A DNA stretch of 37,758 nt, from assembly GCA_964384675.1 (NCBI GenBank), contig CAYLNK010000022.1, positions 1-37,758 of the forward strand, given 5' to 3'. Source of the DNA: CAYLNK01 sp964384675. Lineage in GTDB: Bacteria; Acidobacteriota; Thermoanaerobaculia; UBA5066. This document shows, one piece after another, positions 7,785 through 15,979 of this stretch (the first letter of the stretch is position 1; each line of letters begins with the position of its first letter). The position numbers and the translations under genes were made by a program. The notes beneath the pieces were generated by a model. That model was not told the DNA's origin. It made no database searches and worked only from the letters and a program-made list of their open reading frames with translations.

Positions 7785-9596
7785 GTGGGCGCGCCTCCCG
7801 ACCTCTCCATCTACCCCGACCAGCCCGGGATCTACCTCTACAAGGACGCGAAGGGGAAGATCCTCTACGTCGGCAAGGCCAGATCGGTGAGAAAGCGGCT
7901 CGCGTCGTACTTCTCCGCCGGGCCGAAGCACCCGAAGACCATCGCGCTCCTCGAGGAGTTCGTCACCATCGACACGGTCGTCGCCCGCACCGAGAGCGAG
8001 GCCCTGGCCCTCGAGAACGCGTTCATCAAGCGCCACAAGCCGCGGTACAACGTCCTCCTCCGCGACGACAAGACCTACCCGTACATCAAGGTGACCACCG
8101 GCGAGGAGTGGCCGCGGGCGCACGTCACGAGGCGCGTCCTGAAGGACGGGCATTCGTACTTCGGCCCGTTCCTGCCGGCCCGCACCTGCCGGGGCGCGAT
8201 GCGCATGGTCACGCGCCTCTTCCAGATTCGCACCTGCCGCATCGAGATCGACGGCTCGCTTCCGCGCCCCTGCCTCTACTACGACATGCACGCCTGCCTC
8301 GGGCCGTGCGTCTCCGGCCTGACGACGAAGGCCGCGTACGGGGAGGCCGTGAACGACGTCCTCCTCTTCCTCTCCGGGAAGAACGAGGAGCTCGAGCCGC
8401 GCCTCCTCGGGAAGATGGAGCGGGCGGCGGAGGCCGAGAGCTTCGAGATGGCGGCCGCCTACCGGGACTGCCTGAGAACGGTGCGCGAGCTCGCCGAGAA
8501 GCAGCGGGTGCAGTCGCTCGCCGGCGAGGACGTGGACGTCTTCGGCGAGTTCCTGGACGGCCCCAACCTGGCCGTCGCCCTGCTGCTCGTGCGCGGCGGC
8601 GTCGTCCTGGACTCCCGCGAGTACTACTTCGAGGGGCTCGGGGACGTCGACCCGGAAGAGCTCTGGGTGTCGCTGCTGTCGCAGTACTACGACACGACGA
8701 CCTTCCTCCCGCGTGAGGTCCACCTGCCGGTCGACCTGCCGGTCGAGGCGCTCGAGCCGGTCGAGACGTGGCTCTCGGAGAGGCGCGGCTCGGCGGTGAC
8801 GATCCGGACGCCTCAGCGGGGCGCCGCCTTCGACCGGGTCAAGATCGCACGGGACAACGCGCGCCAGAACCACCTGCGCCGTTTCCGGAAGGCTCGGGAG
8901 GCGGGGGAGAAGGCGACCCTCGCGCTCGCCAAGGCGCTCGACCTGGACCGCCGGCCCGCCCGAATCGAGTGCTTCGACATCTCCCACTTCCAGGGTGCCG
9001 AGACGTACGCCTCGTGCGTCGTCTTCGTGGACGGCGAGCCGAAGAACGACGAGTACCGGGTGTTCAGGATCGACCGGCCGATACCGGACGACTTCGCGTC
9101 GATCGCCGAGGCGGTCGCCCGCCGCTATGCGCGCCTGCGTGACGAGAGCGGTCCGATGCCCGACCTCCTTCTGATCGATGGCGGCAAGGGGCAGCTCTCC
9201 GCCGCGCTGGGCGCCCTCGATCGTCTCGGGATCGAGCTTCCCGCCGCCGGGCTCGCCAAGCGGGAGGAGCAGGTGTTCGTGCCGGGCCGCTCGGCGCCGG
9301 TCGTCCTGGCCAGGAGGAACGCGGGCCTGAAGCTCCTGCAACGGGCTCGCGACGAGGCGCACCGCTTCGGGCTGAAGCACCATCGCCGGGCCCGCGGGAA
9401 GGCGGCCCTCACGAGCCCGCTCCTGGCGATCCCCGGGCTCGGACCAGGCCGCGTCCGGAAGCTCCTGACCGCGTTCGGGAACGGCGCGGCGGTGCTGGGC
9501 GCCACGGAGGACGCGTTGACCGTCGTGGTCGGCAAGGCGATGGCGGCCCGGATCGTGCGCCACAGGGGAACGCCTTCCTCCGTCGAAAACGGGTAG
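7785..9596 (+). CDS. uvrC: Excinuclease ABC subunit C
   Basis: The 603-residue length matches UvrC. The N-terminal GIY-YIG nuclease domain is seen as PGIYLYKD...ILYVGKA, followed by a small Cys-containing region, the UVR helix pair (KMERAAEAESFEMAAAYRD), the RNase H-like second nuclease domain (ECFDISHFQG, LLIDGGKGQL), and a C-terminal helix-hairpin-helix (IPGLGPGRVRKLL). It makes the dual incisions around bulky DNA lesions with UvrB after UvrA/UvrB loading; uvrA and uvrB are not in the window. The GTG start lacks a Shine-Dalgarno and follows a -10-like TAGAAT by 6 nt. Its TAG stop overlaps the next gene's -10-like element. Confidence 0.97.
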   Translation: MGAPPDLSIYPDQPGIYLYKDAKGKILYVGKARSVRKRLASYFSAGPKHPKTIALLEEFVTIDTVVARTESEALALENAFIKRHKPRYNVLLRDDKTYPYIKVTTGEEWPRAHVTRRVLKDGHSYFGPFLPARTCRGAMRMVTRLFQIRTCRIEIDGSLPRPCLYYDMHACLGPCVSGLTTKAAYGEAVNDVLLFLSGKNEELEPRLLGKMERAAEAESFEMAAAYRDCLRTVRELAEKQRVQSLAGEDVDVFGEFLDGPNLAVALLLVRGGVVLDSREYYFEGLGDVDPEELWVSLLSQYYDTTTFLPREVHLPVDLPVEALEPVETWLSERRGSAVTIRTPQRGAAFDRVKIARDNARQNHLRRFRKAREAGEKATLALAKALDLDRRPARIECFDISHFQGAETYASCVVFVDGEPKNDEYRVFRIDRPIPDDFASIAEAVARRYARLRDESGPMPDLLLIDGGKGQLSAALGALDRLGIELPAAGLAKREEQVFVPGRSAPVVLARRNAGLKLLQRARDEAHRFGLKHHRRARGKAALTSPLLAIPGLGPGRVRKLLTAFGNGAAVLGATEDALTVVVGKAMAARIVRHRGTPSSVENG

Positions 9597-9599
9597 ACT
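9594..9599 (+). promoter_or_regulatory. -10-like element of the DUF4388/J-domain gene
   Basis: TAGACT incorporates the uvrC stop codon and lies 9 nt before the ATG at 9609. An AGG just before the ATG is too close for a normal Shine-Dalgarno, so a very short leader is expected. No clear -35 was found. Confidence 0.42.
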
Positions 9600-9608
9600 T
9601 TCGCCAGG

Positions 9609-11117
9609 ATGTCGGACGAGAAGCCCTTCACGCCTGCCCTGACCGGCGGAACGCTGGATCGGACCCCGGTCACGGATCTGTTCCGGAACCTCTACGCCGA
9701 GCGGGCGACCGCCCAGGTTCTGATCGCGTTCCGGTCCGAGGAGAGGAACTTCTGGTTCGACCGCGGCCAGCTGGTGTCGGCGGCGTCGAACCGCGAGGCC
9801 CAGCAGGTAGGCGATCTCCTGCGCACGTTCGGCCTGGCAGACGACTCGGTACTCTTCTCCGCGTTCGAGCGGGCGCTGGCCGAGCCGGGGCGCGGTCTCG
9901 CCAAGGCCCTGGGGGAGACGGGCGCGGTGCCGGCCTACGTCGCCGATGCCTGCGTGAGGGCGCTCGCCGAGCGGATCCTCTTCGACACGTTCCAGTGGAC
10001 CGGCGGAGCCTATACGATCACCCAGCTCGAGAAGGCGCCGGACCTTCCGGTCCGCTTCGACCGCTCGAATGCCAGCCTCATCCTGGAGGGGCTGCGCCGC
10101 CTCCCCAGCGATGCGCCGCAGCCCGGTGTCGCCACCGATCCGCGTTCGCGGCCGATGCTGTCACAGGACATCCTGCTCCGGTACCAGTCGGTCATCGTCA
10201 CACCGGACGAGGCGGACGTCCTCGCGAAGTCGGACGGCACGCGACCCGCTTCGGAGGTGTGCGTCGATCTCCGCATCCTGTCCCGTCTCGCCGCGGTCGG
10301 GCTCCTGCAGCTGGTCCCGCCCGGTAAGGCGGCGGAGAAGAAGATCGCGCCCGAGGGGCTCACGAACCTGAACGTGGAGATCTCCGGGACGGCGCCGGCC
10401 CCGCGCGCCGCCGAGATGCTCGAGACCCAGGGGAACCTCATCCGGAACACGTATCGGCGGATCGACTGGGTGACGCTGTACGAGGTCCTCGGCGTGGCGC
10501 GAAACGCGTCCCTGGAAGAGGTCCAGCGCTCCGTGCACGAACGGGCGCGCGTCTTTCACCCGGACCACCACCTTCGCCCCTCCCTCGGCGGCCTGCGGGA
10601 TGCCATGGAGGCGCTCTTCAAGAAGCTGCGACAGGCCGAGGCCGCCTTCCGGTCCGACGACCGGCGTGCCTCGTACGACACCCAGACTGCGAACGGTGCC
10701 GGGCAAGTGGTCACCACGCAGGTGGGCCCCACCCCCGAGGTCCAGATCCAGGTGGCTCGGGCCAACTACATGCGCGCCCGCACGCTGTTCGAGCAAGAGG
10801 ACTACTACCCGGCGTACGAGATGGTCCGGCAGTCGGTGGAGTTCGATCCGGACCGCTCGGAGTACTGGGTCCTCCTGTCGCGGATCCAGCGCAAGAACCC
10901 GAAGTGGGTCCGCCAGTCCGCCGAGACGATGCGGCGGGCCACGGCCCGGCTGCCCGAGAACGTCGAGGTCTGGTTCGAGCTGTCCGAGGCGTGTCAGGCC
11001 GAGCGGAACGAGACGGAGCGGGTCAAGGCCCTCAGGGAGGTCCTCAAGCTCGATCCGGGCAACCGCCGGGCCCAGTCGGCGCTGGCCGAGATCGCCTCGA
11101 TGAAGCCGGGGCGTTGA
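9609..11117 (+). CDS. DUF4388 - J-domain - TPR protein
   Basis: The 502-residue protein has three parts. Residues 1 to about 165 resemble DUF4388, found in PatA-like and other signalling proteins of delta-proteobacteria and Acidobacteria (GTLDRTPVTDLFRNLY...FDRGQLVSA). Residues about 283-350 form a J domain with an intact HPD motif (H317-D319), which would stimulate an Hsp70 ATPase. The C-terminal 130 residues are TPR repeats. There is no signal peptide or membrane segment, so it is probably a cytoplasmic co-chaperone or signalling adaptor; the client is unknown. No dnaK is nearby. The downstream membrane gene overlaps by 4 bp (TTGA), so the two are translationally coupled. Confidence 0.82.
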   Translation: MSDEKPFTPALTGGTLDRTPVTDLFRNLYAERATAQVLIAFRSEERNFWFDRGQLVSAASNREAQQVGDLLRTFGLADDSVLFSAFERALAEPGRGLAKALGETGAVPAYVADACVRALAERILFDTFQWTGGAYTITQLEKAPDLPVRFDRSNASLILEGLRRLPSDAPQPGVATDPRSRPMLSQDILLRYQSVIVTPDEADVLAKSDGTRPASEVCVDLRILSRLAAVGLLQLVPPGKAAEKKIAPEGLTNLNVEISGTAPAPRAAEMLETQGNLIRNTYRRIDWVTLYEVLGVARNASLEEVQRSVHERARVFHPDHHLRPSLGGLRDAMEALFKKLRQAEAAFRSDDRRASYDTQTANGAGQVVTTQVGPTPEVQIQVARANYMRARTLFEQEDYYPAYEMVRQSVEFDPDRSEYWVLLSRIQRKNPKWVRQSAETMRRATARLPENVEVWFELSEACQAERNETERVKALREVLKLDPGNRRAQSALAEIASMKPGR

Positions 11118-11728
11118 CCCCGCAGACACTCCCCGCGCTCTTCGGGACGGCCCTCGGGCTGGCCGCGGGCGCCGGCCTCAATTCGTACGCCGTCCTCCTG
11201 GTCTTCGGGACCGCCGCCCAGGTCTTCCCCGACGAGTTCACCGGGCCGCTCGCCCGGCTCTTCGCCTCCGGCCCGGCCCTGACCGTCTTCGCGGTGATGT
11301 TCGGCCTGGAGTTCTTCGTCGACAAGATCCCGTTCCTCGACCACTTCTGGGACCTGCTGCACGCCGTGGTGCGCCCCGTTGCGGGGGCGGTGCTCGCCGT
11401 GGCGATCGTCTGGACGCCCCTCGACACCACGTTCATCGTGCTCGCGGGAGCCGGCGGGGCGTTCGTGGCGCTGGTGACGCACTTCGTGAAGAGCGCCACG
11501 CGGCTCACCTCGAACGCCCTCACCGCCGGGGTCGCCAACATCGCGCTGTCCCTGGCCGAGGACGTCCTGGCGTTCCTCCAGGCCCTGGTCGGCCTCTTCC
11601 TGCCGATCGTCTCGCTCCTGGTCGTCATCGCGATCGGAGGGCTCTTCCTCACCACCGTCCCGCGCATCGCGCGGTCGATCGACCTCCTCGGCAGGCGCCG
11701 GCGCCCCGTGCCGCCCGCCGCCGCGTGA
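11114..11728 (+). CDS. DUF4126 family membrane protein
   Basis: The TTG at 11114 overlaps the previous stop as TTGA and is the only standard start giving the full first hydrophobic helix (LGLAAGAGLNSYAVLLVFGTAA). The 204 residues contain about five membrane segments. The pattern AAGAGLNSY...LEFFVDKIPFLDHFWDLLHAVVRP...NIALSLAEDVLAF fits DUF4126. The function of this inner-membrane family is not known. A basic, proline-rich C-terminus (RRRRPVPP) should be cytoplasmic. Confidence 0.82.
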   Translation: MTPQTLPALFGTALGLAAGAGLNSYAVLLVFGTAAQVFPDEFTGPLARLFASGPALTVFAVMFGLEFFVDKIPFLDHFWDLLHAVVRPVAGAVLAVAIVWTPLDTTFIVLAGAGGAFVALVTHFVKSATRLTSNALTAGVANIALSLAEDVLAFLQALVGLFLPIVSLLVVIAIGGLFLTTVPRIARSIDLLGRRRRPVPPAAA

Positions 11729-11769
11729 GGAGACGGCCCGTCCCGACACCCTGAACATCGAGAGGACCC

Positions 11770-14700
11770 ATGACCAGACGGACGCTTGCCCCGTTCTCGC
11801 TCGCTCTCGCCCTTTCCGCCGGTGTCGCGCCCGCGGCTCCACCGCGTGACGCCGAACGGAAGCAGGCGGCGCCCGTGCCGCGCTGGGTCGGATCGGCCAC
11901 GCGGGTCGGGCCCCTCGACCCCGACCAACCGCTCGACCGGATGGTCTTGGTCCTTCAGCCGCGGGACCGCCCGGCCCTGGAGCGGTTCCTCTCGAGCCAG
12001 CAGGACCCGGCCTCGCCGGACCATCACCGGTGGCTGACACCGGAGCAGTTCGGCGCGCGGTTCGGCGCTCCGCAGGTCGAGGTCGACCGCGTCGTGGCCT
12101 GGCTCGGCACACAGGGATTCGCGGTCGAGGAGGCGACGGCGGGCCGGACGGCCATCGTCTTCTCGGGCCGGGTGAGCCAGGTGGAGCGCGCGTTCGGCAC
12201 GCGCATGGCGCTCTTCGAGCGCAACGGTCGCCCGCACCTGGCCAACGAGCTACCCGCCTCGATCCCTCTCGCCGTGTCCGGTTCCGTGCGGGGGCTGCTG
12301 TCCCTGCACGACGTCCTCAAGCGCCCCTACTCACGGCGCCAGCCGGCCTACAACCTCTTCTCGAGCCGCTACCTGTCGCCGGCCGATTTCGCGACGATCT
12401 ACAACCTCGCCGATCTCCACGCCGCCGGGATCGACGGCTCGGGACAGAAGATCGCGGTCCTGGGGCGCACCAACATCAAGCTCGACGACACCCGCTTCTT
12501 CCGCTCCTTCTTCGGGCTCCCGGCGAACGACCCCGTCGTCGTCTTGAACGGTCCCGATCCCGGGATCGACTCGTCGAGCGGCGAGGTCACCGAGGCGAAC
12601 CTGGACGTTCAGTGGTCGGGAGCGGTCGCGCCGAAGGCGTCGATCCAGTTCATCGTCTCCAAGTCGACGGCGGTCGACGGGGTCGACCTGTCGGCGCTCT
12701 ACGCGATCAACAACAACGTCGCCGGGATCATCAGCATGTCGTTCGGGCTGTGCGAGGCCGAGCTCGAGGTCGAGAACGATTTCTACCGGGACATCTGGGC
12801 TCAGGCCGCGGCTCAGGGGATCTCGGTGCTCGTCGCGTCCGGCGACACGGGCGCCGCGGGCTGTGACAGCCCCAGCGCGGCTTCCGGAACGGAGCCCGGC
12901 GTGAACGGGCTCTGCTCCACGCCGTACAGCACCTGCGTGGGCGGGACGGAGTTCGACGACGTCGGGAGCCCGTCGTCGTACTGGAACGCCACGAACGATC
13001 CCGTCACGCGACGGTCCGCGAAGGGGTACATCCCCGAGCTGCCGTGGAACGAGGCCCGCTCGCGCCGGATGCTCGGAGGGGGCGGTGGCGTGAGCCTCTA
13101 CTATCCGCGCCCCGAGTGGCAGCGCGGGCCGGGTGTCGTGGACGACGGGAAGCGAGGCGTCCCCGACGTGTCGGTGGCCGCCGCGGAGCACACGCCCTAT
13201 GCCGTGATCCAGGACTATCCCGGCACCGGGGCCTCCGATCCTCCTCCCGGGATGATCGGGGTCCTCGGGACGTCGGCCTCCACGCCGGCGTTGGCCGGCT
13301 TCACGGCTCTCCTGCTTCAGAAGGCCGGGGGGCGGCAAGGCAACCTGAACCCGACCCTGTACGCCCTCGGAGCCGCGCAGTACGGCGGCTCGGGCTCCTC
13401 GGTCTACCACGACATCACCACCGGGGACATCAGCGTTCCGGGCGTCACCGGTCCTTCAGCGGGGCCTGGCTACGATCGGGCGACGGGGCTCGGCTCCATC
13501 GACGGCAAGGCGCTCCTCGCGGCCTGGCCGGCCGCCCTTCCGCCGGCCCCCGCCGACGCCTCGCTCGACGTCTCGCCAGGCGCCTTCACCATCAAGGTGG
13601 GGGAGACGAAGACCGCGACGGTCGTCCTTCGCTCGCTCGTCGGACGCGACCTGGCGAACGACCCGAGGATCGGTACCGTCACGTCGAGCGGCGCGCCCTC
13701 GCTCCTGCCCGTCACGTTCACGCCGACCCGGCAGGACGATCTGACGCAGGCGACCGGCTTCCTTTCCGCCGGTGTCCCGGTGACGATGGCGATCCGTGCG
13801 CTCGCCGGAGCGTCGACGGGCGTCTACCCGATCGTCCTGACCGCAACCGTGGGTGAGGTCGTCCGCAAGGCCACGGTCTACGTGGCGGTCGGCTCGTCGA
13901 GCGTCCCGGCGGCGCCGGGCGCCGAGGTGCAGGTTCCCGTGGTGCTGGCGCTCCTCGGTGCCGGCGGGGCGCCGTACACGTCCGACCTCGTGGCCGTGAA
14001 CCGCAGCACGAGCGATGCCACGGTGCAGCTCCGCTACGCCCCGGTGCCGGGAACGCCCGGCGCCGACGGACCGATCGTCGCGCGCTCGCTCCCGGCCGGA
14101 CGCCAGCTCTACGTGGCCGACGCGATCGCCTACCTGAGGGCGGCGGGCTACGCCTTCCCGACCGACGGTACCGCGATCTACGGGACCCTGTTCGTCACGT
14201 TCGCCGGCGTCTCCGACGGGTCGCTCGTCTATGCCGGATCGCGCACCTCCACCCCGAATCCGAACACCGCGGTCGGCGGGGCGTTCGGCACGTTCTCGAC
14301 GGCGCCGCTCTCCGGAACGGCCACCTCGAACGAGACGTTCCTCTACGGGCTGAAGGAGAACGGAGCGTTCCGCTCCAACCTCGCCGTCGTGCACAGCGCC
14401 GCCGGAGCGTCGTCGCTGAGCGGAGCCGGACCCATCGTGGTCGAGGTGCAGGTGTACGACGGCGACACCGGGCTCGCCGCGGGGAGTCCGACGGTGCTGA
14501 CGCTCACGGCGGGGGAGTTCCGTCAGATCAACTCGGTCCTCACCGCGGCGCGAGCCGGTCTCTCGAACGGCTACGCGCGGCTCCGGCGCACGACCGGAAC
14601 CGATCGCTTCATCGCGTATGCCGTCGTCAACGACGGTCCGGCGTCGGGAGGGAGCGGTACCTCGGACGGCAGCATCGTGGTGGCGGGTGGGAGCGAGGGG

Positions 14701-15420
14701 CTCGTCCCGATCGTCCTCGATCTGCCGGGCGGCACCCGCTATCGCACCGAGCTCGCGCTCACGAACCCCGGCGCGGCGCCCTCGACGGTCACGCTCACGT
14801 ACACGCCGTCGACGGCGATCGCGGGAGCCTCCGGCGGCGGGACGGTCACGACGACGATTCCACAGGGCCGGCAAGTGCTCGCGCCCGACGCCATCGCCTA
14901 CCTGCGTGGCCTGGGGCTCGCGATCCCGGACGACGGCACCCTGCAGGGCGGCACCCTCCTGGTGACCGGCGCCATCGCGCAGGGACGCACCTACAGCCCG
15001 AACCCCGACACCGCGGTGGGTGGAACGTACGGCGTGGCGTATCCCGCGCTCGACGCCGCGCGCCGCGCGAAGACGTCGGCATTCGTCTACGGCCTCCGCC
15101 AGGACGAGGACGTCCGGTCGAACCTGGCGATCGCCGACGCGCGGGTGGGGAACGTCGCCGCGGTCGAGTACACGATCGAGATCCACGACACCGACTCCGG
15201 CGCCAAGGAGCCCGCGCTCACGCTGACGCGGAGCCTGAAGGGCGGGGACTGGACGCAGGTCGACGGGATCCTGGCCCGGGCCGGCATCTCCCGGGGCTAC
15301 GTCCGCGTCCGGCCGTCCAGCGGCAGCTCCGACTTCATCACCTACGGCGCGGTGAACGACGGGCCCGACCCGGGCACGCGCACGTCGGACGGCTCGTACC
15401 TCCCGATGGTCGTGCCCTGA
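11770..15420 (+). CDS. Secreted S53 (sedolisin/kumamolisin-like) peptidase with tandem C-terminal repeats
   Basis: The 1216-residue protein begins with a signal peptide. A pro-kumamolisin activation domain follows (about residues 45-195; HHRWLTPEQFGARFG). The S53 catalytic domain has E275 and D279 in EANLD, oxyanion D359 in ASGDTG and nucleophile S502 in GTSASTP. A C-terminal DITTG...GYDRATGLGSI fits the family's calcium site. Sedolisins are serine-carboxyl endopeptidases, usually active at acid pH. After a beta-rich linker, two copies of a domain of about 250 residues occupy 719-975 and 976-1216. No membrane anchor is seen, so the protein is probably released or surface-bound through the repeats. 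GAGAGG lies just upstream of the ATG. Confidence 0.93.
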   Translation: MTRRTLAPFSLALALSAGVAPAAPPRDAERKQAAPVPRWVGSATRVGPLDPDQPLDRMVLVLQPRDRPALERFLSSQQDPASPDHHRWLTPEQFGARFGAPQVEVDRVVAWLGTQGFAVEEATAGRTAIVFSGRVSQVERAFGTRMALFERNGRPHLANELPASIPLAVSGSVRGLLSLHDVLKRPYSRRQPAYNLFSSRYLSPADFATIYNLADLHAAGIDGSGQKIAVLGRTNIKLDDTRFFRSFFGLPANDPVVVLNGPDPGIDSSSGEVTEANLDVQWSGAVAPKASIQFIVSKSTAVDGVDLSALYAINNNVAGIISMSFGLCEAELEVENDFYRDIWAQAAAQGISVLVASGDTGAAGCDSPSAASGTEPGVNGLCSTPYSTCVGGTEFDDVGSPSSYWNATNDPVTRRSAKGYIPELPWNEARSRRMLGGGGGVSLYYPRPEWQRGPGVVDDGKRGVPDVSVAAAEHTPYAVIQDYPGTGASDPPPGMIGVLGTSASTPALAGFTALLLQKAGGRQGNLNPTLYALGAAQYGGSGSSVYHDITTGDISVPGVTGPSAGPGYDRATGLGSIDGKALLAAWPAALPPAPADASLDVSPGAFTIKVGETKTATVVLRSLVGRDLANDPRIGTVTSSGAPSLLPVTFTPTRQDDLTQATGFLSAGVPVTMAIRALAGASTGVYPIVLTATVGEVVRKATVYVAVGSSSVPAAPGAEVQVPVVLALLGAGGAPYTSDLVAVNRSTSDATVQLRYAPVPGTPGADGPIVARSLPAGRQLYVADAIAYLRAAGYAFPTDGTAIYGTLFVTFAGVSDGSLVYAGSRTSTPNPNTAVGGAFGTFSTAPLSGTATSNETFLYGLKENGAFRSNLAVVHSAAGASSLSGAGPIVVEVQVYDGDTGLAAGSPTVLTLTAGEFRQINSVLTAARAGLSNGYARLRRTTGTDRFIAYAVVNDGPASGGSGTSDGSIVVAGGSEGLVPIVLDLPGGTRYRTELALTNPGAAPSTVTLTYTPSTAIAGASGGGTVTTTIPQGRQVLAPDAIAYLRGLGLAIPDDGTLQGGTLLVTGAIAQGRTYSPNPDTAVGGTYGVAYPALDAARRAKTSAFVYGLRQDEDVRSNLAIADARVGNVAAVEYTIEIHDTDSGAKEPALTLTRSLKGGDWTQVDGILARAGISRGYVRVRPSSGSSDFITYGAVNDGPDPGTRTSDGSYLPMVVP
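13922..15420 (+). repeat. Tandem duplicated domain in the S53 peptidase
   Basis: Two protein-level repeats of about 257 and 241 residues share landmarks in the same order. These are VP(V/I)VL near the start; GRQ(L/V)...DAIAYLR; NP(N/D)TAVGG; (F)LYGLKE/FVYGLRQ; RSNLA; a variable Asp-rich strand; a T-x-x-(E/D)...Q(I/V) segment; G-Y-(A/V)-R-(L/V)-R; and VNDGP...TSDGS. Identity is partial, so the duplication is old. The content suggests beta-sandwich surface modules. Confidence 0.75.
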
Positions 15421-15443
15421 CCGTATAGTAGAAACCACGGACC

Positions 15444-15477
15444 TGACCCCTCGTCCTCAGGGGCGCGGAGGGGGTCA
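15444..15477. terminator. Inverted repeat 1 between converging S53 gene and rnpB
   Basis: TGACCCC at 15444-15450 pairs with GGGGTCA at 15471-15477, and flanking bases can extend the stem (CCCCTC with GAGGGG). No U-tract follows on either strand, so it is at best part of a bidirectional or Rho-assisted termination zone. Confidence 0.35.
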
Positions 15478-15479
15478 CA

Positions 15480-15505
15480 GGGGGAACCCGGGGGCGGGTT
15501 CCCCC
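15480..15505. terminator. Perfect 10-bp hairpin between converging S53 gene and rnpB
   Basis: GGGGGAACCC (15480-15489) is exactly complementary to GGGTTCCCCC (15496-15505), with a 6-nt G-rich loop. It sits 60 bp after the peptidase stop and 55 bp beyond the rnpB 3' end. A bidirectional terminator is plausible although no U-run follows. It could instead be a dispersed genomic palindrome. Confidence 0.45.
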
Positions 15506-15536
15506 TGAACATGTCGTCGCGCGGTTCCGCGCCTTG

Positions 15537-15556
15537 GGAGCCTGAGCGCAGGCTCC
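15537..15556 (-). terminator. Hairpin just downstream of rnpB
   Basis: GGAGCCT (15537-15543) and AGGCTCC (15550-15556) form a 7-bp stem with a 6-nt loop, starting 4 nt beyond the mapped 3' end of RNase P RNA. There is no U-tract on the minus strand, so it may be a processing or weak termination signal. Confidence 0.35.
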
Positions 15557-15560
15557 TAAG

Positions 15561-15957
15561 GCTCGGGCCGGACGGTAAGCCGGATTCTGTCGCCGGTCGG
15601 CTCGCGCCTTCCGGCTGACGATCATTCCTCTAGGCCGGACCTTCCGGCCCGGCTCCAGCAGCCTACCCGGAGACGTCGGTCCGAAGACCGCGGCGGCGGG
15701 TCACCCCGTTCCGTCTCCCTATTTGGCCTTGCTCCGCGTGGGGTTTTGCCTGCCGACCCCGTTACCGGGGTTCGCGGTGCGCTCTTACCGCACCTTTTCA
15801 CCCTTACCGGCCCGGGGGCCGGCGGTACGTTTTCTGTGCCACTTTCCTTCGGGTTACCCCGACCGGAATTTCTCCGGCACGCGACCCGCGGGAGTCCGGA
15901 CTTTCCTCCCCGCCTCGGCTTGCGCCTCGGCGCGGCGATCGCCCGTCCGGCCCGAGC
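15561..15957 (-). ncRNA. rnpB: RNase P RNA (bacterial type A)
   Basis: On the minus strand the universally conserved RNase P segments occur in order: GAGGAAAGTCCGGACTCC (near 15909-15891), CAAGGCCAAATAGG (15731-15718), GGGTAGGCTGCTGGAG near 15665, and ACAGAATCCGGCTTACC (15590-15574), which completes helix P4. The ends are set by helix P1, a perfect 15-bp pairing of 15943-15957 with 15561-15575, giving about 397 nt. It is the catalytic RNA that removes 5' leaders of pre-tRNAs; the protein gene rnpA is not in the window. A -10-like TATCCT lies 6 nt upstream of the predicted 5' end. Confidence 0.97.
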
Positions 15958-15963
15958 GCACGC

Positions 15964-15973
15964 AGGATAACCT
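15964..15973. promoter_or_regulatory. Overlapping back-to-back -10 elements of rnpB and ldcA
   Basis: AGGATAACCT reads TATCCT on the minus strand (15969 to 15964), 6 nt from the rnpB 5' end at 15957, and TAACCT on the plus strand (15968-15973), 6 nt from the LD-carboxypeptidase ATG at 15980. The two elements share two base pairs. Clear -35 boxes are not visible. The independent mapping of the rnpB 5' end by helix P1 supports the minus-strand element. Confidence 0.55.
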
Positions 15974-15979
15974 ACGTGG

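Noticed and set aside
13456..15438. 660-codon minus-strand frame opposite the S53 repeats
   Set aside because: Same shadow effect. The plus-strand protein has clear repeated domain structure.
15561..15957. Plus-strand open frames over the RNase P region
   Set aside because: Conserved RNA segments and helix P1 show a minus-strand RNA gene; the frames overlapping it are incidental.
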